From NCBI GenBank assembly GCA_951813525.2, contig CATOTJ020000002.1:1860001-1924000 (forward strand): a stretch of DNA of 64,000 bases, written 5' to 3'. This stretch comes from Thermohalobaculum sp951813525 (GTDB lineage: Bacteria > Pseudomonadota > Alphaproteobacteria > Rhodobacterales > Rhodobacteraceae). A program made the translations under genes and the position numbers. Within the stretch, counting starts at the first letter, position 1. Each line of letters opens with the position of its first letter. The notes beneath the pieces are model-generated. The model was not told the DNA's origin, did not search any database, and saw only the letters and a program-made list of their open reading frames with translations. Shown here in pieces: positions 43,234-52,436 of the stretch.

Positions 43234-45273
43234 ATGACCAAAACTCAAGAGCCGCTTGTCATCTTTACGCCGTCCGGCAAGCGTGGCCGCTTTCCCAACG
43301 GCACACCGGTCCTGCAGGCGGCCCGCTCGCTTGGGGTCGATCTGGACAGTGTCTGCGGCGGACGCGGCATTTGTTCGAAATGCCAGGTTCAACCCAGCTA
43401 TGGCGAATTTTCCAAACATGGCGTCACGGTCGCCGACGATGCGCTGAGCGAATGGAACAAGGTCGAGGAGCGCTATAAATCCAAGCGCGGCCTTATCGAC
43501 GGGCGCCGTCTGGGCTGTCAGGCCCAGATCCAGGGCGATGTCGTCATCGACGTGCCGCCGGAAAGCCAGGTTCACAAGCAGGTCGTGCGCAAGCGGGCCG
43601 AGGCCCGCGAGATCGTCATGGATCCCGCGACCAAGCTTTACTATGTCGAGGTCGCCGAGCCTGACATGCACAACCCGCAAGGCGATCTGGAACGCCTGCT
43701 GGATGCGCTGTGGGACCAATGGCAACTGGCCAATATTATTGGTGATCTGCGCACATTGCAGATGCTGCAACCCGCCCTGCGCGAGGGCGAGTGGAAAGTC
43801 ACTGTCGCCATCTATACCGGCCGCGGACGGTCGGACGGCCGGATCATTCAGGTCTGGCCCGGCTATTACGACGGCACGCTTTATGGCGTTGCCTTCGATG
43901 TCGGATCGACGACCATTGCCTGCCATCTGTGCGATCTGCAGACCGGCGAGGTTCTGACCTCGTCGGGTCTGATGAACCCGCAGATCCGGTTTGGCGAAGA
44001 TCTGATGAGCCGCGTCAGCTATTCGATGATGAACCCCGGCGGCGATCAGGAGATGACGAAAACCGTGCGCGAGGCGGTCAATGCCCTGATCGGCCAGGTC
44101 GCGGCAGAGGCGATGATCGACCGCACCGAAATCGTCGAGGGCGTTCTGGTCGGCAACCCGGTGATGCACCACCTGTTCCTGGGGCTGGACCCAAAGGAAC
44201 TGGGCTGGGCGCCCTTTGCGTTGGCCACGTCGAACAGTCTGACGCTGTGGGCGAACGAAGTCGGCATGTCGATGCACCCGGACGCCCGCATCTATATTCT
44301 GCCCTGCATTGCCGGTCATGTCGGCGCCGATGCGGCCGCCGTTGCCCTGTCAGAAGCGCCGCACCGCCAGGACGAGATGACACTGATCGTCGATGTCGGC
44401 ACCAATGCCGAGATCCTTCTGGGCAATCGCGAACGGCTGCTGGCCTGTTCTTCGCCGACCGGGCCGGCTTTTGAAGGGGCGCAGATTTCCTGCGGTCAGC
44501 GCGCCGCCCCCGGCGCCATCGAACGGGTGCGGATCGATCCCGAAACCAAGGAGCCGCGCTTTCGCATCATCGGCGCCGATCACTGGTCGGATGACGCCGT
44601 TTTCGCTGCGAATGCCCCCGATGTCACCGGGATCTGCGGGTCCGGCATCATCGAGGTGATTGCCGAAATGCGTATGGCGGGGATCATCAATGAAGACGGC
44701 GTTGTCCTGCCGCCCGATCTGTCCGGCACCGCGCGGGTCGTCCCCGATGGCCGGACTTTTTCCTACATTCTGCACGATGCGACCCCGACCGGCGGGCCGC
44801 TGATCACTGTCACCCAGGCCGATGTACGCGCCATTCAATTGGCCAAGGCGGCCCTGCATGCCGGTGCCCAGTTGCTGATGGACCGGTTAGAGGTCGAAAC
44901 GCTGGACCGGATCGTTCTGGCCGGGGCGTTCGGCGCTCATATCTCGCCGCTGCACGCGATGGTCCTGGGCATGATCCCGGATTGCGAAGTCGACAAAGTC
45001 TACTCTGCCGGGAACGCGGCAGGGACAGGGGCAAGGATTGCGCTGTTGAATTCAGCCGCGCGGCGCGAGATCGAACATATCGTGCGCACGGTCGAAAAAG
45101 TGGAAACCGCTGTCGAGCCGAAGTTCCAGGACCACTTCGTCGGCGCCATCGCCGTGCCGCACAAGACCGCCGCCTATCCGAAACTGGCAACCCAGGTGAC
45201 GCTGCCCGACGCCCCGGCCATGCCGGCGCAGGGCGAGGGTGGCGAGGGCCGCCGCAGACGCCGCAGACGCTGA
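43234..45273 (+). CDS. 2Fe-2S/ASKHA-domain protein, corrinoid-reactivation (RACo) type
   Basis: A 679-residue protein from ATG 43234; the longer frame start is less likely. The N-terminal plant-type 2Fe-2S domain has Cys at about 41, 47, 50 and 95 (CGGRGICSKC...LGC). A linker and an ASKHA-fold (DUF4445) domain follow: GVAFDVGSTTIACHLCDL, VGNPVMHHLFLGL, IAGHVGADAAAVALSE, LIVDVGTNAEILLGN and VLAGAFGAHISP. It probably uses ATP to reduce the inactive Co(II) form of a corrinoid protein, as in methylotrophic or glycine-betaine demethylating systems. No methyltransferase partner is adjacent. The tail is Arg-rich. Confidence 0.88.
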   Translation: MTKTQEPLVIFTPSGKRGRFPNGTPVLQAARSLGVDLDSVCGGRGICSKCQVQPSYGEFSKHGVTVADDALSEWNKVEERYKSKRGLIDGRRLGCQAQIQGDVVIDVPPESQVHKQVVRKRAEAREIVMDPATKLYYVEVAEPDMHNPQGDLERLLDALWDQWQLANIIGDLRTLQMLQPALREGEWKVTVAIYTGRGRSDGRIIQVWPGYYDGTLYGVAFDVGSTTIACHLCDLQTGEVLTSSGLMNPQIRFGEDLMSRVSYSMMNPGGDQEMTKTVREAVNALIGQVAAEAMIDRTEIVEGVLVGNPVMHHLFLGLDPKELGWAPFALATSNSLTLWANEVGMSMHPDARIYILPCIAGHVGADAAAVALSEAPHRQDEMTLIVDVGTNAEILLGNRERLLACSSPTGPAFEGAQISCGQRAAPGAIERVRIDPETKEPRFRIIGADHWSDDAVFAANAPDVTGICGSGIIEVIAEMRMAGIINEDGVVLPPDLSGTARVVPDGRTFSYILHDATPTGGPLITVTQADVRAIQLAKAALHAGAQLLMDRLEVETLDRIVLAGAFGAHISPLHAMVLGMIPDCEVDKVYSAGNAAGTGARIALLNSAARREIEHIVRTVEKVETAVEPKFQDHFVGAIAVPHKTAAYPKLATQVTLPDAPAMPAQGEGGEGRRRRRRR

Positions 45274-45294
45274 ACCCTTGCCCGGGCCGCGAAG

Positions 45295-45319
45295 CTGCCC
45301 CCGGAGCCGATCCGGGCAG
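45295..45319. terminator. Hairpin between convergent genes
   Basis: The stretch from CTGCCCCCGGA to TCCGGGCAG folds into a G/C stem with a small bulge and a 5-base loop. It lies between the ASKHA gene stop (45273) and the stop of the convergent cupin (45329). No T-run is present, so factor-independent action is uncertain. Confidence 0.4.
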
Positions 45320-45328
45320 AGATGCCGG

Positions 45329-45964
45329 TCACGGAGTATCGGAACCGCGCGCGTCTCCACCAAGACTGGATCGCAGTTCCGGTAACTCGAACCTGCCGTT
45401 CAGATCGATCCAGGTCCAGAATATCAAAACCGGATCATCGCCGGTGCGCATGGCATGCCATTCCCACGGGGCGTGGACGATCGCCGTTCCCGGCAACACC
45501 TGATGCCACCCGCCGCCTTCGGTCCAATAGTCCGCTGTTCCGGCCAGGGGCAGGTACAGCTCGCACGGCGCATGGCGATGGTCGTTGTAATCGACATCGG
45601 CCCCGACGGCGAAGAATCCCGCCGCCGTGCTGTTATGGGTGATCGGCGCGTTGGGGCCGAAGATCTGCGCCGCCCTCGTCTCCTCGTTAAACCGTCGCCC
45701 GGTCTTTGGATCGCCGCGATAGGGCAGTAACCAGTCCAGCCGGTCGAAAAGCGCCACGGCCGCATCGGCGGCGGCGGTGCTGGCCAAACTCGCCAAGGCG
45801 GCCCAGTCACGCCCCGGCAGGGGAACATCACTGTCCCGGGCGCCCAGCCGCCCGATCTCCTGCTCCGGCAACCCGGCAAGCGCCGTACCAAAGGCAGCCG
45901 AATGCGCCTGTTCCGCCAGCAATTGCCGGACCGCCTCGATCAGCCCGCTGCCGCGCTCTGACAT
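45329..45964 (-). CDS. Cupin protein, DMSP-lyase-like (1)
   Basis: A 211-residue cupin from ATG 45964. A helical N-terminal region is followed by the cupin: DVDYNDHRHAPCELYLPLAGTADYW with two His, Glu and Tyr, then a second motif AIVHAPWEWHAMRTGDDPVLIFWTW. The His-x-His, Glu and Tyr arrangement resembles the PF16867 DMSP lyase group (DddQ/DddL type), which cleaves DMSP to DMS and acrylate. Such activity cannot be inferred from motifs alone. It is separated from the other cupin by a hypothetical gene on the opposite strand. Confidence 0.7.
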   Translation of the reverse strand: MSERGSGLIEAVRQLLAEQAHSAAFGTALAGLPEQEIGRLGARDSDVPLPGRDWAALASLASTAAADAAVALFDRLDWLLPYRGDPKTGRRFNEETRAAQIFGPNAPITHNSTAAGFFAVGADVDYNDHRHAPCELYLPLAGTADYWTEGGGWHQVLPGTAIVHAPWEWHAMRTGDDPVLIFWTWIDLNGRFELPELRSSLGGDARGSDTP

Positions 45965-46123
45965 GATCAAACCCCATCAATTTGAACCGTATTCTCGGTA
46001 AAAGATCCCACCGCCTTAAGCCGGGTGCAACCCGGCGCGCGCAGTCTCGCACCTCCGGCGCCGGGCATTGGTTCGCCTGCGCCACAAACGCCCAAGGACT
46101 GGGCTTAGTGTGAGTACATATCG

Positions 46124-46615
46124 ATGCGTAGCGTTGCTTTGCGCGTCCTGCAGGCCACGACGCTTGCCCTGCGGGTTTCCGCGTGCTCCGGCCATATAGG
46201 CCGAATCGAGACAGCCGATAACGGCTTTGTCTATGAACGAATCTTCAACAACCTGGGTGGCAACGTGTCCACCGAATTCGACAACTGGCGCGCCCGTCAG
46301 CGCGCCCATGGGATCACCCATTATGTCATCGACGGAACATGCGCCTCGTTCTGTTCGTTCGTCGCGCTGACCTCGCCAAAGTCGTGCTACACGAAAAGCG
46401 CGCGGCTGGGTTTGCACCCGGCGTCGATTGCCGGGGTCGCGCAAACGCCGGAAACGCGGCGCCTGACCGCACATCTGGTCAAGCAATGGCCGCAGGGTTT
46501 GCAGGATTGGTGGGCCGCCAACCGGCCCAGCGTCTTGGGCCACGATCTGGTCTATGACGATCTGAAGCGGATCATCCCCGAACGCGAATGCGGGCCGAAC
46601 TATCAGACGGGTTAG
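46124..46615 (+). CDS. Hypothetical periplasmic protein, ClpP/crotonase-fold-like (COG3904-like)
   Basis: A 163-residue protein with a hydrophobic N-terminus ending SACSG, possibly a signal or lipoprotein site. The block VIDGTCASFCSFVALTSPKS, followed by ARLGLHPAS, resembles the small group of periplasmic ClpP-like proteins (GxCASxC...ARxGxH). The two Cys and the His might be a remote active site. Start ATG 46124 has no clear ribosome site. It lies alone between opposing units. Function not assignable. Confidence 0.55.
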   Translation: MRSVALRVLQATTLALRVSACSGHIGRIETADNGFVYERIFNNLGGNVSTEFDNWRARQRAHGITHYVIDGTCASFCSFVALTSPKSCYTKSARLGLHPASIAGVAQTPETRRLTAHLVKQWPQGLQDWWAANRPSVLGHDLVYDDLKRIIPERECGPNYQTG

Positions 46616-46753
46616 CGTGTTCTCCGGCCGGGCCTATTCGGTCATGCGCCGTAACATGGGATCGCTCAACTCCCGAGAGCGTTTGACCGGATTCGAACGG
46701 GTTGAAACCCGCTCCGGAGAGATGGTCCGGCGGGCCCGGTCGGCGACTGACCG

Positions 46754-47389
46754 CTATCCCGGTGGCAGCACCACATCCCGGTCGCTGTCCGTCAGGTTTA
46801 TGCGAACCGACAGATCGGGTGCCCGCCAGATCGAAATTGCCATCAGCGCCTCTTCGCCCATATCAGCGGAGTGGATTGCCCCGGCAGGCGTGTGAAAGAT
46901 CTCTCCCGGGCCAAGCGGCCGCCACGCATTGTCGCCCAGACGAAACCGGGCACCGCCGGCGAGCACCAGATAGTGTTCCTCGGGCGGGTGCGAGTGATCG
47001 GGATAGCGCAGGCCCTGCCCCCAATACCCTGCCATGATCCTGATCCCGTCCGCCTGATACGGACCTTCGGGGCCTGCGATGTCGAACCAGCCATAGCGGT
47101 CGAGATAGCTGCGGTCGAACCCGTCTTCCTCGCGATAGGTCTGGCGCCAGGCCAGATGATCGGCAGCATCGATAATGGCATCAACCACCTCGGCGGTCCC
47201 CGCGCCCGCACGGCCGCGCATTGCGTCCAGAAGCGACAAAACCGGCAGGCGGGCCGGTTCGACCGGGCCGCGGCGCCGGATCGATTGGATCTCTGCCGCG
47301 TCCAAGGACAACACTGCCGCGTTGGCAGACAACAGCTCAACGGTCACCGCACGCAATCGCTCGATGGGCGCGGGCAGATCACAGCTCAT
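46754..47389 (-). CDS. Cupin protein, DMSP-lyase-like (2)
   Basis: A 211-residue protein from ATG 47389, which overlaps the upstream gene by 11 bases and has GGAGAG in front. The cupin core reads GLRYPDHSHPPEEHYLVLAGGARF, with H-x-H, Glu and Tyr, then FHTPAGAIHSADMGEEALMAISIWR with the third His. This matches DddQ-like DMSP lyases more closely than the cupin at 45329. It is translationally coupled to the sulfotransferase-like gene, which is unusual for a DMSP lyase, so a different small-molecule role is possible. Confidence 0.72.
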   Translation of the reverse strand: MSCDLPAPIERLRAVTVELLSANAAVLSLDAAEIQSIRRRGPVEPARLPVLSLLDAMRGRAGAGTAEVVDAIIDAADHLAWRQTYREEDGFDRSYLDRYGWFDIAGPEGPYQADGIRIMAGYWGQGLRYPDHSHPPEEHYLVLAGGARFRLGDNAWRPLGPGEIFHTPAGAIHSADMGEEALMAISIWRAPDLSVRINLTDSDRDVVLPPG

Positions 47390-48113
47390 AGCCGTATCTC
47401 TCCAGCAAAGGCGCGAAAGCCGCATTCACCGTCTCGTGCTGATCCCCGGGCAATTCGCCGCGCCAGCGCCCGGACGCCCCAGACTGAATATGGCGGTCGT
47501 TTATCAGCGTGCGCCGGTCCTCGCGCAGCACCCGCTGCTGGTTTTGACGTTCCGCGATATCGGGAAGGGTCCCGGCCTTGACGTCCTGCATGACCTTGCG
47601 ATGACGCTCGACCGATGTGGCTTCAACCACCTCGGCGATCTGGGCGAATGTCGGCCAAATCCCGATCCGGCGGGCGATCTGAAATGCGAACGCTTCCTTG
47701 GCGTTGATCAGTAACTCGTAGGGGATGACCATGGCGTTCAAGGCCCGGACCATCGCCTCGTATTGCTGGAAATAGCCGCTGACATTGCTGATCGCGTTCT
47801 CCAGCGAATGATCGTGCAGCTTCATCAACGAAACACAGATATCGCGGGGATCGCGATAATTTCCGAACGCAACGACATTTTCGTCACCGGCCAGGACGCG
47901 CTCGGCATCAAAATCCCAGGAATGCGAATGGACAAGAACGACTTTCACGCGATGATCACCGCTGCGGATCGCCCGGTGCCCAACCTGCGCCAGTTCGCGG
48001 CCATGCGGATTGGCCTGCAGGATCGGAACACCCTTTTGCTTCAGCAGCGCCCTGATCATCGCGTTGACCAGGACCGTCCCGGACCGCGGCACACCGGCAT
48101 TCAGGATCAGCAT
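47379..48113 (-). CDS. Sulfotransferase-family-like protein
   Basis: A 244-residue protein starting LILNAGVPRSGTVLVNAMIRALL, a 5' phosphosulfate-binding-type loop (PRSGT). A second region, VVAFGNYRDPRDICVSLMKLHDHS, fits the 3'-phosphate-binding RDPRD motif of PAPS-dependent sulfotransferases. The catalytic acceptor residues cannot be fixed by eye. It lies 40 bp downstream of a glycosyltransferase and overlaps the cupin, suggesting sulfation of a glycan or lipid. Substrate unknown. Confidence 0.7.
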   Translation of the reverse strand: MLILNAGVPRSGTVLVNAMIRALLKQKGVPILQANPHGRELAQVGHRAIRSGDHRVKVVLVHSHSWDFDAERVLAGDENVVAFGNYRDPRDICVSLMKLHDHSLENAISNVSGYFQQYEAMVRALNAMVIPYELLINAKEAFAFQIARRIGIWPTFAQIAEVVEATSVERHRKVMQDVKAGTLPDIAERQNQQRVLREDRRTLINDRHIQSGASGRWRGELPGDQHETVNAAFAPLLERYGYEL

Positions 48114-48153
48114 CTCGGTCCCTCGTTATTCATCTGCTCTGCCGCGTTCGCCG

Positions 48154-49806
48154 CTAGTGTTCGATCTGCACGCAATCGTATTTAGCCAGCCACAGCACCG
48201 CCGCCGAAACAAGTGTTGCGGGCATTTCCTGGTCGACCAGATCGCGCACCCGGACCGGTCCGGCGGCGCAGATGGCCGCATGAACCCGGGCCAGTCTTGC
48301 CGCACTGGTGACATACCGGCGGATAAAACCGGCACCGGTCAGCTCCAGCAGCTCTTCAATCTCGACCTGCGTCATTTCCCGGTCGGCGCTGACCAGCGCT
48401 TCCTGCGTCAGCCGGTCCGACGGATAACCGCGATAGAGGGTAAAGGGATCCATCGCGGCCGGGTTGGGCGGCTCGTCGGCTTCGCGCGATGATGTTTGCA
48501 GACCGCCCTGGCGGCGCACAGACTGTTCCGCCCACAACGCCTGGTATTGCGGGATCACTGCCGACCAGTCGTAAAGCCGGCGCGCCCGCGCGACACCGGC
48601 CGCGCCCATCTCCGCCCGCCGTTCGGGCGAGACCGCAAGGGCAGACAGCGCGCCTGCCATCTCAGCAACATCGACCGAAGTGCGCATATGGGCAAAGGCC
48701 AGATATTGCAGATACTTGTCCTTTTGATCCTCGAACCGTTCGGCAATCTCGGCACCGGAATGCGGTGCGCTCATGACGGTGCGCACCAGAAATCCCGTGA
48801 CGTCATGCTCGATCGTGTCGCGAAACCCGTTCCAGTCCGAACAGACGACCGGAAGGCCCGCCGCCATCGCCTCGACCGGGGCCAGACCGAAGGTTTCCTG
48901 CAGGTTATCGACAGGAAAGACGAAAATATCCGCCGCCGACCACAGGCCCGTTCGCAGCTCCGGGTCCTTGCCGTCCGGAAAGATCACCGTGACATCGGGC
49001 GCGAGGGCCTTGGCCGCGCGGTCGTGCAGCTTTTCCTGACCAGCGTCGCTGAACCAGCCCGCCATCATCAGAACAATGCGCTTGCCCGAAGTTTTGGCGG
49101 CCTTCTGGGCGGCGATGAACAGCGGGGCCGGGTGCATCTTTTCAAACACCGACAGACGGCCCATGGACAACAGCACGATATCACTGTCGGCCACGTCAAA
49201 GCGGTGGCGCAGCTTTTGCCGCGCCGCCGGATTGTGGGCGAAACGCGCCGTATCGATGCCCAACGGAATGATCGGCAGCATCGGGCGCGGAACGCGCCGC
49301 GCCCCGAAACGGCGCGCCATGTACCGCACGGTTTCGGTGATCTGTTGATCGACCACATCGTGAACCGCCCGGGACGTGCAGATGATCGCATCCCACGCCT
49401 CGACCGGGGCGGCGATCATGTTGAACAGCCCCTCCATGATCCGGCGCGTCGACACGGTGTGCGTGATCCCGCAAAGCGAATAGGCGGCTGTACCGACCCG
49501 GCGCCGGACCCAGGCCGGGCCTTCCAGCCCCGGTCCCGGCAGCATGATCGTCCCGGGCACCGACAGATCGCGCGGGCGGCTGATCAATGCCCCGTCAATC
49601 GGGCCGGACCAGTCATAGGATTGCATCAGAGCCCGAAAATCTTCGATCACCTTGGGCGTATCGGCCACACAGTGCAGCCGGTCGGCTTGGACATGCCGGG
49701 CATAACCCTGCAAAAATGACTGTCCCGCCGCGCGGCGTCCGGCCAGCGGCGTATCCGCCCGTTCGATGGCGTCCGGGTGGTGATAAATCGATGCGGTGGC
49801 GTTCAT
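48154..49806 (-). CDS. Glycosyltransferase family 4 (long)
   Basis: A 550-residue glycosyltransferase. The N-terminal half has a GT-B acceptor domain, with DAIICTSRAVHDVV. The donor half begins LLSMGRLSVFEKMHPAPLF and has IFVFPVDNLQETFGLAPVEAMAAGLPVVCSDWNGFRDTI, the GT4 E-x7-E block. About 130 residues follow the catalytic part, ending in LVSAAVLWLAKYDCVQIEH; this helical tail is unusual for GT4. It heads the unit with the sulfotransferase-like protein and cupin. Confidence 0.82.
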   Translation of the reverse strand: MNATASIYHHPDAIERADTPLAGRRAAGQSFLQGYARHVQADRLHCVADTPKVIEDFRALMQSYDWSGPIDGALISRPRDLSVPGTIMLPGPGLEGPAWVRRRVGTAAYSLCGITHTVSTRRIMEGLFNMIAAPVEAWDAIICTSRAVHDVVDQQITETVRYMARRFGARRVPRPMLPIIPLGIDTARFAHNPAARQKLRHRFDVADSDIVLLSMGRLSVFEKMHPAPLFIAAQKAAKTSGKRIVLMMAGWFSDAGQEKLHDRAAKALAPDVTVIFPDGKDPELRTGLWSAADIFVFPVDNLQETFGLAPVEAMAAGLPVVCSDWNGFRDTIEHDVTGFLVRTVMSAPHSGAEIAERFEDQKDKYLQYLAFAHMRTSVDVAEMAGALSALAVSPERRAEMGAAGVARARRLYDWSAVIPQYQALWAEQSVRRQGGLQTSSREADEPPNPAAMDPFTLYRGYPSDRLTQEALVSADREMTQVEIEELLELTGAGFIRRYVTSAARLARVHAAICAAGPVRVRDLVDQEMPATLVSAAVLWLAKYDCVQIEH

Positions 49807-50120
49807 GCCGTCCCCTGCTTTTCGCCCCGCCTATCATTGCACCGGCGATGCGACAAACACCGGATCGCCCGCTGCCACGCCCAAGACCGCTTGGTGGCCG
49901 GAAGGGCACAGTGGCGCTGCACGGTTAACAAAGACTTCTGTTTTACGCAGTTTTGCCAGGCTGTCGCCACCCGGCGCCCCGGCCCGAACCAGCCCGAACC
50001 GCAACAGGTCCGGACGTCCACCCCACCGCGGACGCCCGGTTTCCCGGGCAGAGGAGGAGTCCGCCCCGGAACCTGCAATTTCTGCCCGGCGAAGATGGCG
50101 AAATCATCGCCGTCTTCGGC
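49807..50120. other. Intergenic region downstream of lpxK
   Basis: About 310 bp without a gene that I can support. The only structure I see is the hairpin just after the lpxK stop (50091-50117). GC-rich runs produce several short frames that look like shadows. No tRNA or known non-coding RNA motif was recognised. Confidence 0.4.
50091..50117 (-). terminator. Hairpin just after lpxK
   Basis: Eleven-base arms (GAAGATGGCGA / TCGCCGTCTTC, one G-T pair) with a 5-base loop, starting 3 bp beyond the lpxK stop codon. There is no T-run, so it may be a Rho-assisted or stability element. Confidence 0.45.
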
Positions 50121-51116
50121 TCATTTCGCCAGAATTCGACCAATAATCGCGTCGATCGGACCCCAATCCTCCGGCTCCAGACGGACCTGCAGGCTGACCA
50201 CTTCGCGCCGCAGCTGCGCTGGCAGACGCACGGCATCCTTTTCGGTCGTCACCAGCATAGCGTTCTGGGCATGCGCCTCGGCCATCATCCGGCGGATCAT
50301 CTTGGGCGCGTATACATGGTGATCGGGAAACGAACGTGTCCCGACCAGATCCGCACCCATCGCCTGAAGCGTTGCAAAAAACTTCTGCGGATAACCGATC
50401 CCGGCAAAGGCAAAGACCGGATCGCCCTCGACCACCATGCCTGCTGCCATGGGCACCAGCTGCGCCTCGACCAGCGGGGGGCCATTCAGCTCGGGCCAGA
50501 TCTGGCGCGCGCGGGCGCGGTCGTCAGGCTGGCCCAGCAGCACGACCAGATCGGCGCGTTTCAGACCGGCGGCAACCGGTTCGCGCAACGGCCCGGCCGG
50601 AATGACCCGCCCATTGCCGAACCCTGCAACGGCATCGACCATCACGATCGCCGCGTCTTTGACCAGCCCGGGATACTGAAACCCGTCATCTAGCAGGACC
50701 AGCCCGGCGCCGTCCGCGGCGGCGGCCCGCGCGCCGGCAGCACGGTCCTTGGCGATCCAGACCGGACCGTGCGCAGCCAACAAAAGCGGTTCGTCCCCCA
50801 CATCGGCCAGCTTGTTGCGGGTCAGATCGACCTTGTGCGGTCCGGCAATCCGCCCGCCATACCCGCGGCTGACAACGTGGACGTCGTGATCAGCCGCTTG
50901 AAGACGCCGCAGCAATGCGGCGACCATGGGCGTCTTGCCCGATCCGCCCGCGATCAGATTACCGATGCACAGCACCGGAACCGGTGCAATCTCGGCCTTG
51001 GCGCGCCGGTCCCGCACGCAGGCCCCTGCCTGCCACAGCCAGGACAAAGGCGTCAGCGCCCGGGCCAGCAGGCCGGGCCTGCCGGGCGCCGTCGACCAAT
51101 GCGCTGGCGCCCTCAC
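50121..51116 (-). CDS. lpxK: Tetraacyldisaccharide 4'-kinase
   Basis: A 331-residue inner-membrane kinase of lipid A synthesis, phosphorylating the disaccharide at position 4'. The start is GTG 51116, which overlaps the waaA stop (GTGA). The longer frame would read into waaA. Visible features are the N-terminal helix (LARALTPLSWLWQAGACV), the Walker A GNLIAGGSGKTP (residues 52-63), VVSRGYGGR, DEPLLLA and VLLDDGFQYPG. FAFAGIGYPQKFF and FPDHHVY match the C-terminal domain. Length is normal. Confidence 0.93.
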   Translation of the reverse strand: MRAPAHWSTAPGRPGLLARALTPLSWLWQAGACVRDRRAKAEIAPVPVLCIGNLIAGGSGKTPMVAALLRRLQAADHDVHVVSRGYGGRIAGPHKVDLTRNKLADVGDEPLLLAAHGPVWIAKDRAAGARAAAADGAGLVLLDDGFQYPGLVKDAAIVMVDAVAGFGNGRVIPAGPLREPVAAGLKRADLVVLLGQPDDRARARQIWPELNGPPLVEAQLVPMAAGMVVEGDPVFAFAGIGYPQKFFATLQAMGADLVGTRSFPDHHVYAPKMIRRMMAEAHAQNAMLVTTEKDAVRLPAQLRREVVSLQVRLEPEDWGPIDAIIGRILAK

Positions 51117-52414
51117 CGGAGGCGCTCCGGCGCGCCTTCGCCTGCCTGCATAAGGTCCAGCAAGACCCGCGCCATCGCGTCCACATCGGGCTTCATGTCG
51201 AAATGCGCCTCGGCGGCGTCCAAGATCATCTGCGCGCGTTCCTCGTCGTCTGACAAAAGACGCGCGACCGCCGCGCCCAGCTCCTCGGCACCGCTGACCT
51301 TCTGCGCGCCCCCGGCCACGTCCAGATCCACATATGTCGGTGCAAAATTTGCAGTCTCCGGGCCGTGCAGAACAGCCGATCCGATCATCACCGGCTCGAA
51401 CGGGGTGTGCCCGCCCATGGCGACCAGCGACCCGCCGACAAAGGTCACGGGCGCCATCCGGTACCAAAGTCCCATCTCGCCCAACGTGTCGGCCAGCCAG
51501 ATGCTTGTGCCCGGCGTCGGCATTTCGGCCGCTGACCGCCTGGCCCAGGCAACCCCTGCCTCGGACAAAAGTCTGGCGATCTCCTCGCCGCGGCCGGGAT
51601 GACGCGGCGCAAGGATCAACAGTGCATTGGGATGTGTGCCCCGCACCGCCGCCTGCGCCGTCAGCATATCGGCCTCCTCGCCGGGATGCGTCGACGCCGC
51701 AAGCCATATCTTGCGGCCCGACAGGCGCAGGCGCAACTCGGCAAGCACCTGATCCGAACAACCGGGCGGCGGCACCATCGATTTCAGGTTGCCGCCATAC
51801 TGGCCGTCGATGCCCAGCGTTCGCAGCCGCTCCAGCGTCTCGCCATCCTGGGTCAGGATCAGCTTGAACGACGACAGCAGCGCCCGCGCCATCTTTGGCG
51901 CCTTTTGCCAGCGCGCATGGCTGCGCACTGACATCCGCGCATTGACCAGAGCCATCGGCACGCCGCGCCGCCAGGTCTGGTGGATCAGTCCCGGCCAAAG
52001 CTCGCTTTCGACCCAGACCGCAAGATCGGGGCGCCAATGGTCCAGAAAACGGCGCACGGCTGGCGCGGTGTCGACGGGAACATATTGATGGATCGCACCA
52101 TCCGGCAGAACATCGGCCATCCGTTCCGCCGCCGTCACTGTCCCGGTCGTCACAAGACAGGTCAGACCCGCCGGGCCGGATGCGCAGATCGCCTTGACCA
52201 GCGGCAGGATCGACATCGCCTCGCCGACGCTTGCGCCATGCAGCCAGACAACGATGCCGCCGGGCCTGTCGACCGATGCGCGGCCCAGTCGTTCGGGCAA
52301 ACGGGCGGCGTCCTCCTTGCCGCGCGCCCGGCGCCGGGCCAGCAATGGACCGGCAATCGGCGCGGCAAGCCGGCTGGCCACCAGATAGGCCAGCAGCGCC
52401 CCCGATCCACCCAT
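51113..52414 (-). CDS. waaA: 3-deoxy-D-manno-octulosonic acid transferase (Kdo transferase)
   Basis: A 433-residue GT30 enzyme that adds Kdo to lipid IVA. I choose ATG 52414 (MGGSGALLAYLVASRL), which leads into the usual N-terminal helix; the frame is open back to 52528. Motifs: VVWLHGASVGEAMSILPLV, TGTVTAAERMADVL, VWVESELWPGLI, NARMSVRSHARW, GNLKSMVPPP, AASTHPGEE and FVGGSLVAMGGHTPFEPV. It is coupled to lpxK by GTGA and lies 22 bp downstream of the DUF4170 gene. Confidence 0.93.
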   Translation of the reverse strand: MGGSGALLAYLVASRLAAPIAGPLLARRRARGKEDAARLPERLGRASVDRPGGIVVWLHGASVGEAMSILPLVKAICASGPAGLTCLVTTGTVTAAERMADVLPDGAIHQYVPVDTAPAVRRFLDHWRPDLAVWVESELWPGLIHQTWRRGVPMALVNARMSVRSHARWQKAPKMARALLSSFKLILTQDGETLERLRTLGIDGQYGGNLKSMVPPPGCSDQVLAELRLRLSGRKIWLAASTHPGEEADMLTAQAAVRGTHPNALLILAPRHPGRGEEIARLLSEAGVAWARRSAAEMPTPGTSIWLADTLGEMGLWYRMAPVTFVGGSLVAMGGHTPFEPVMIGSAVLHGPETANFAPTYVDLDVAGGAQKVSGAEELGAAVARLLSDDEERAQMILDAAEAHFDMKPDVDAMARVLLDLMQAGEGAPERLR

Positions 52415-52436
52415 GCCGGACTGCCCGGCCAGAGGC

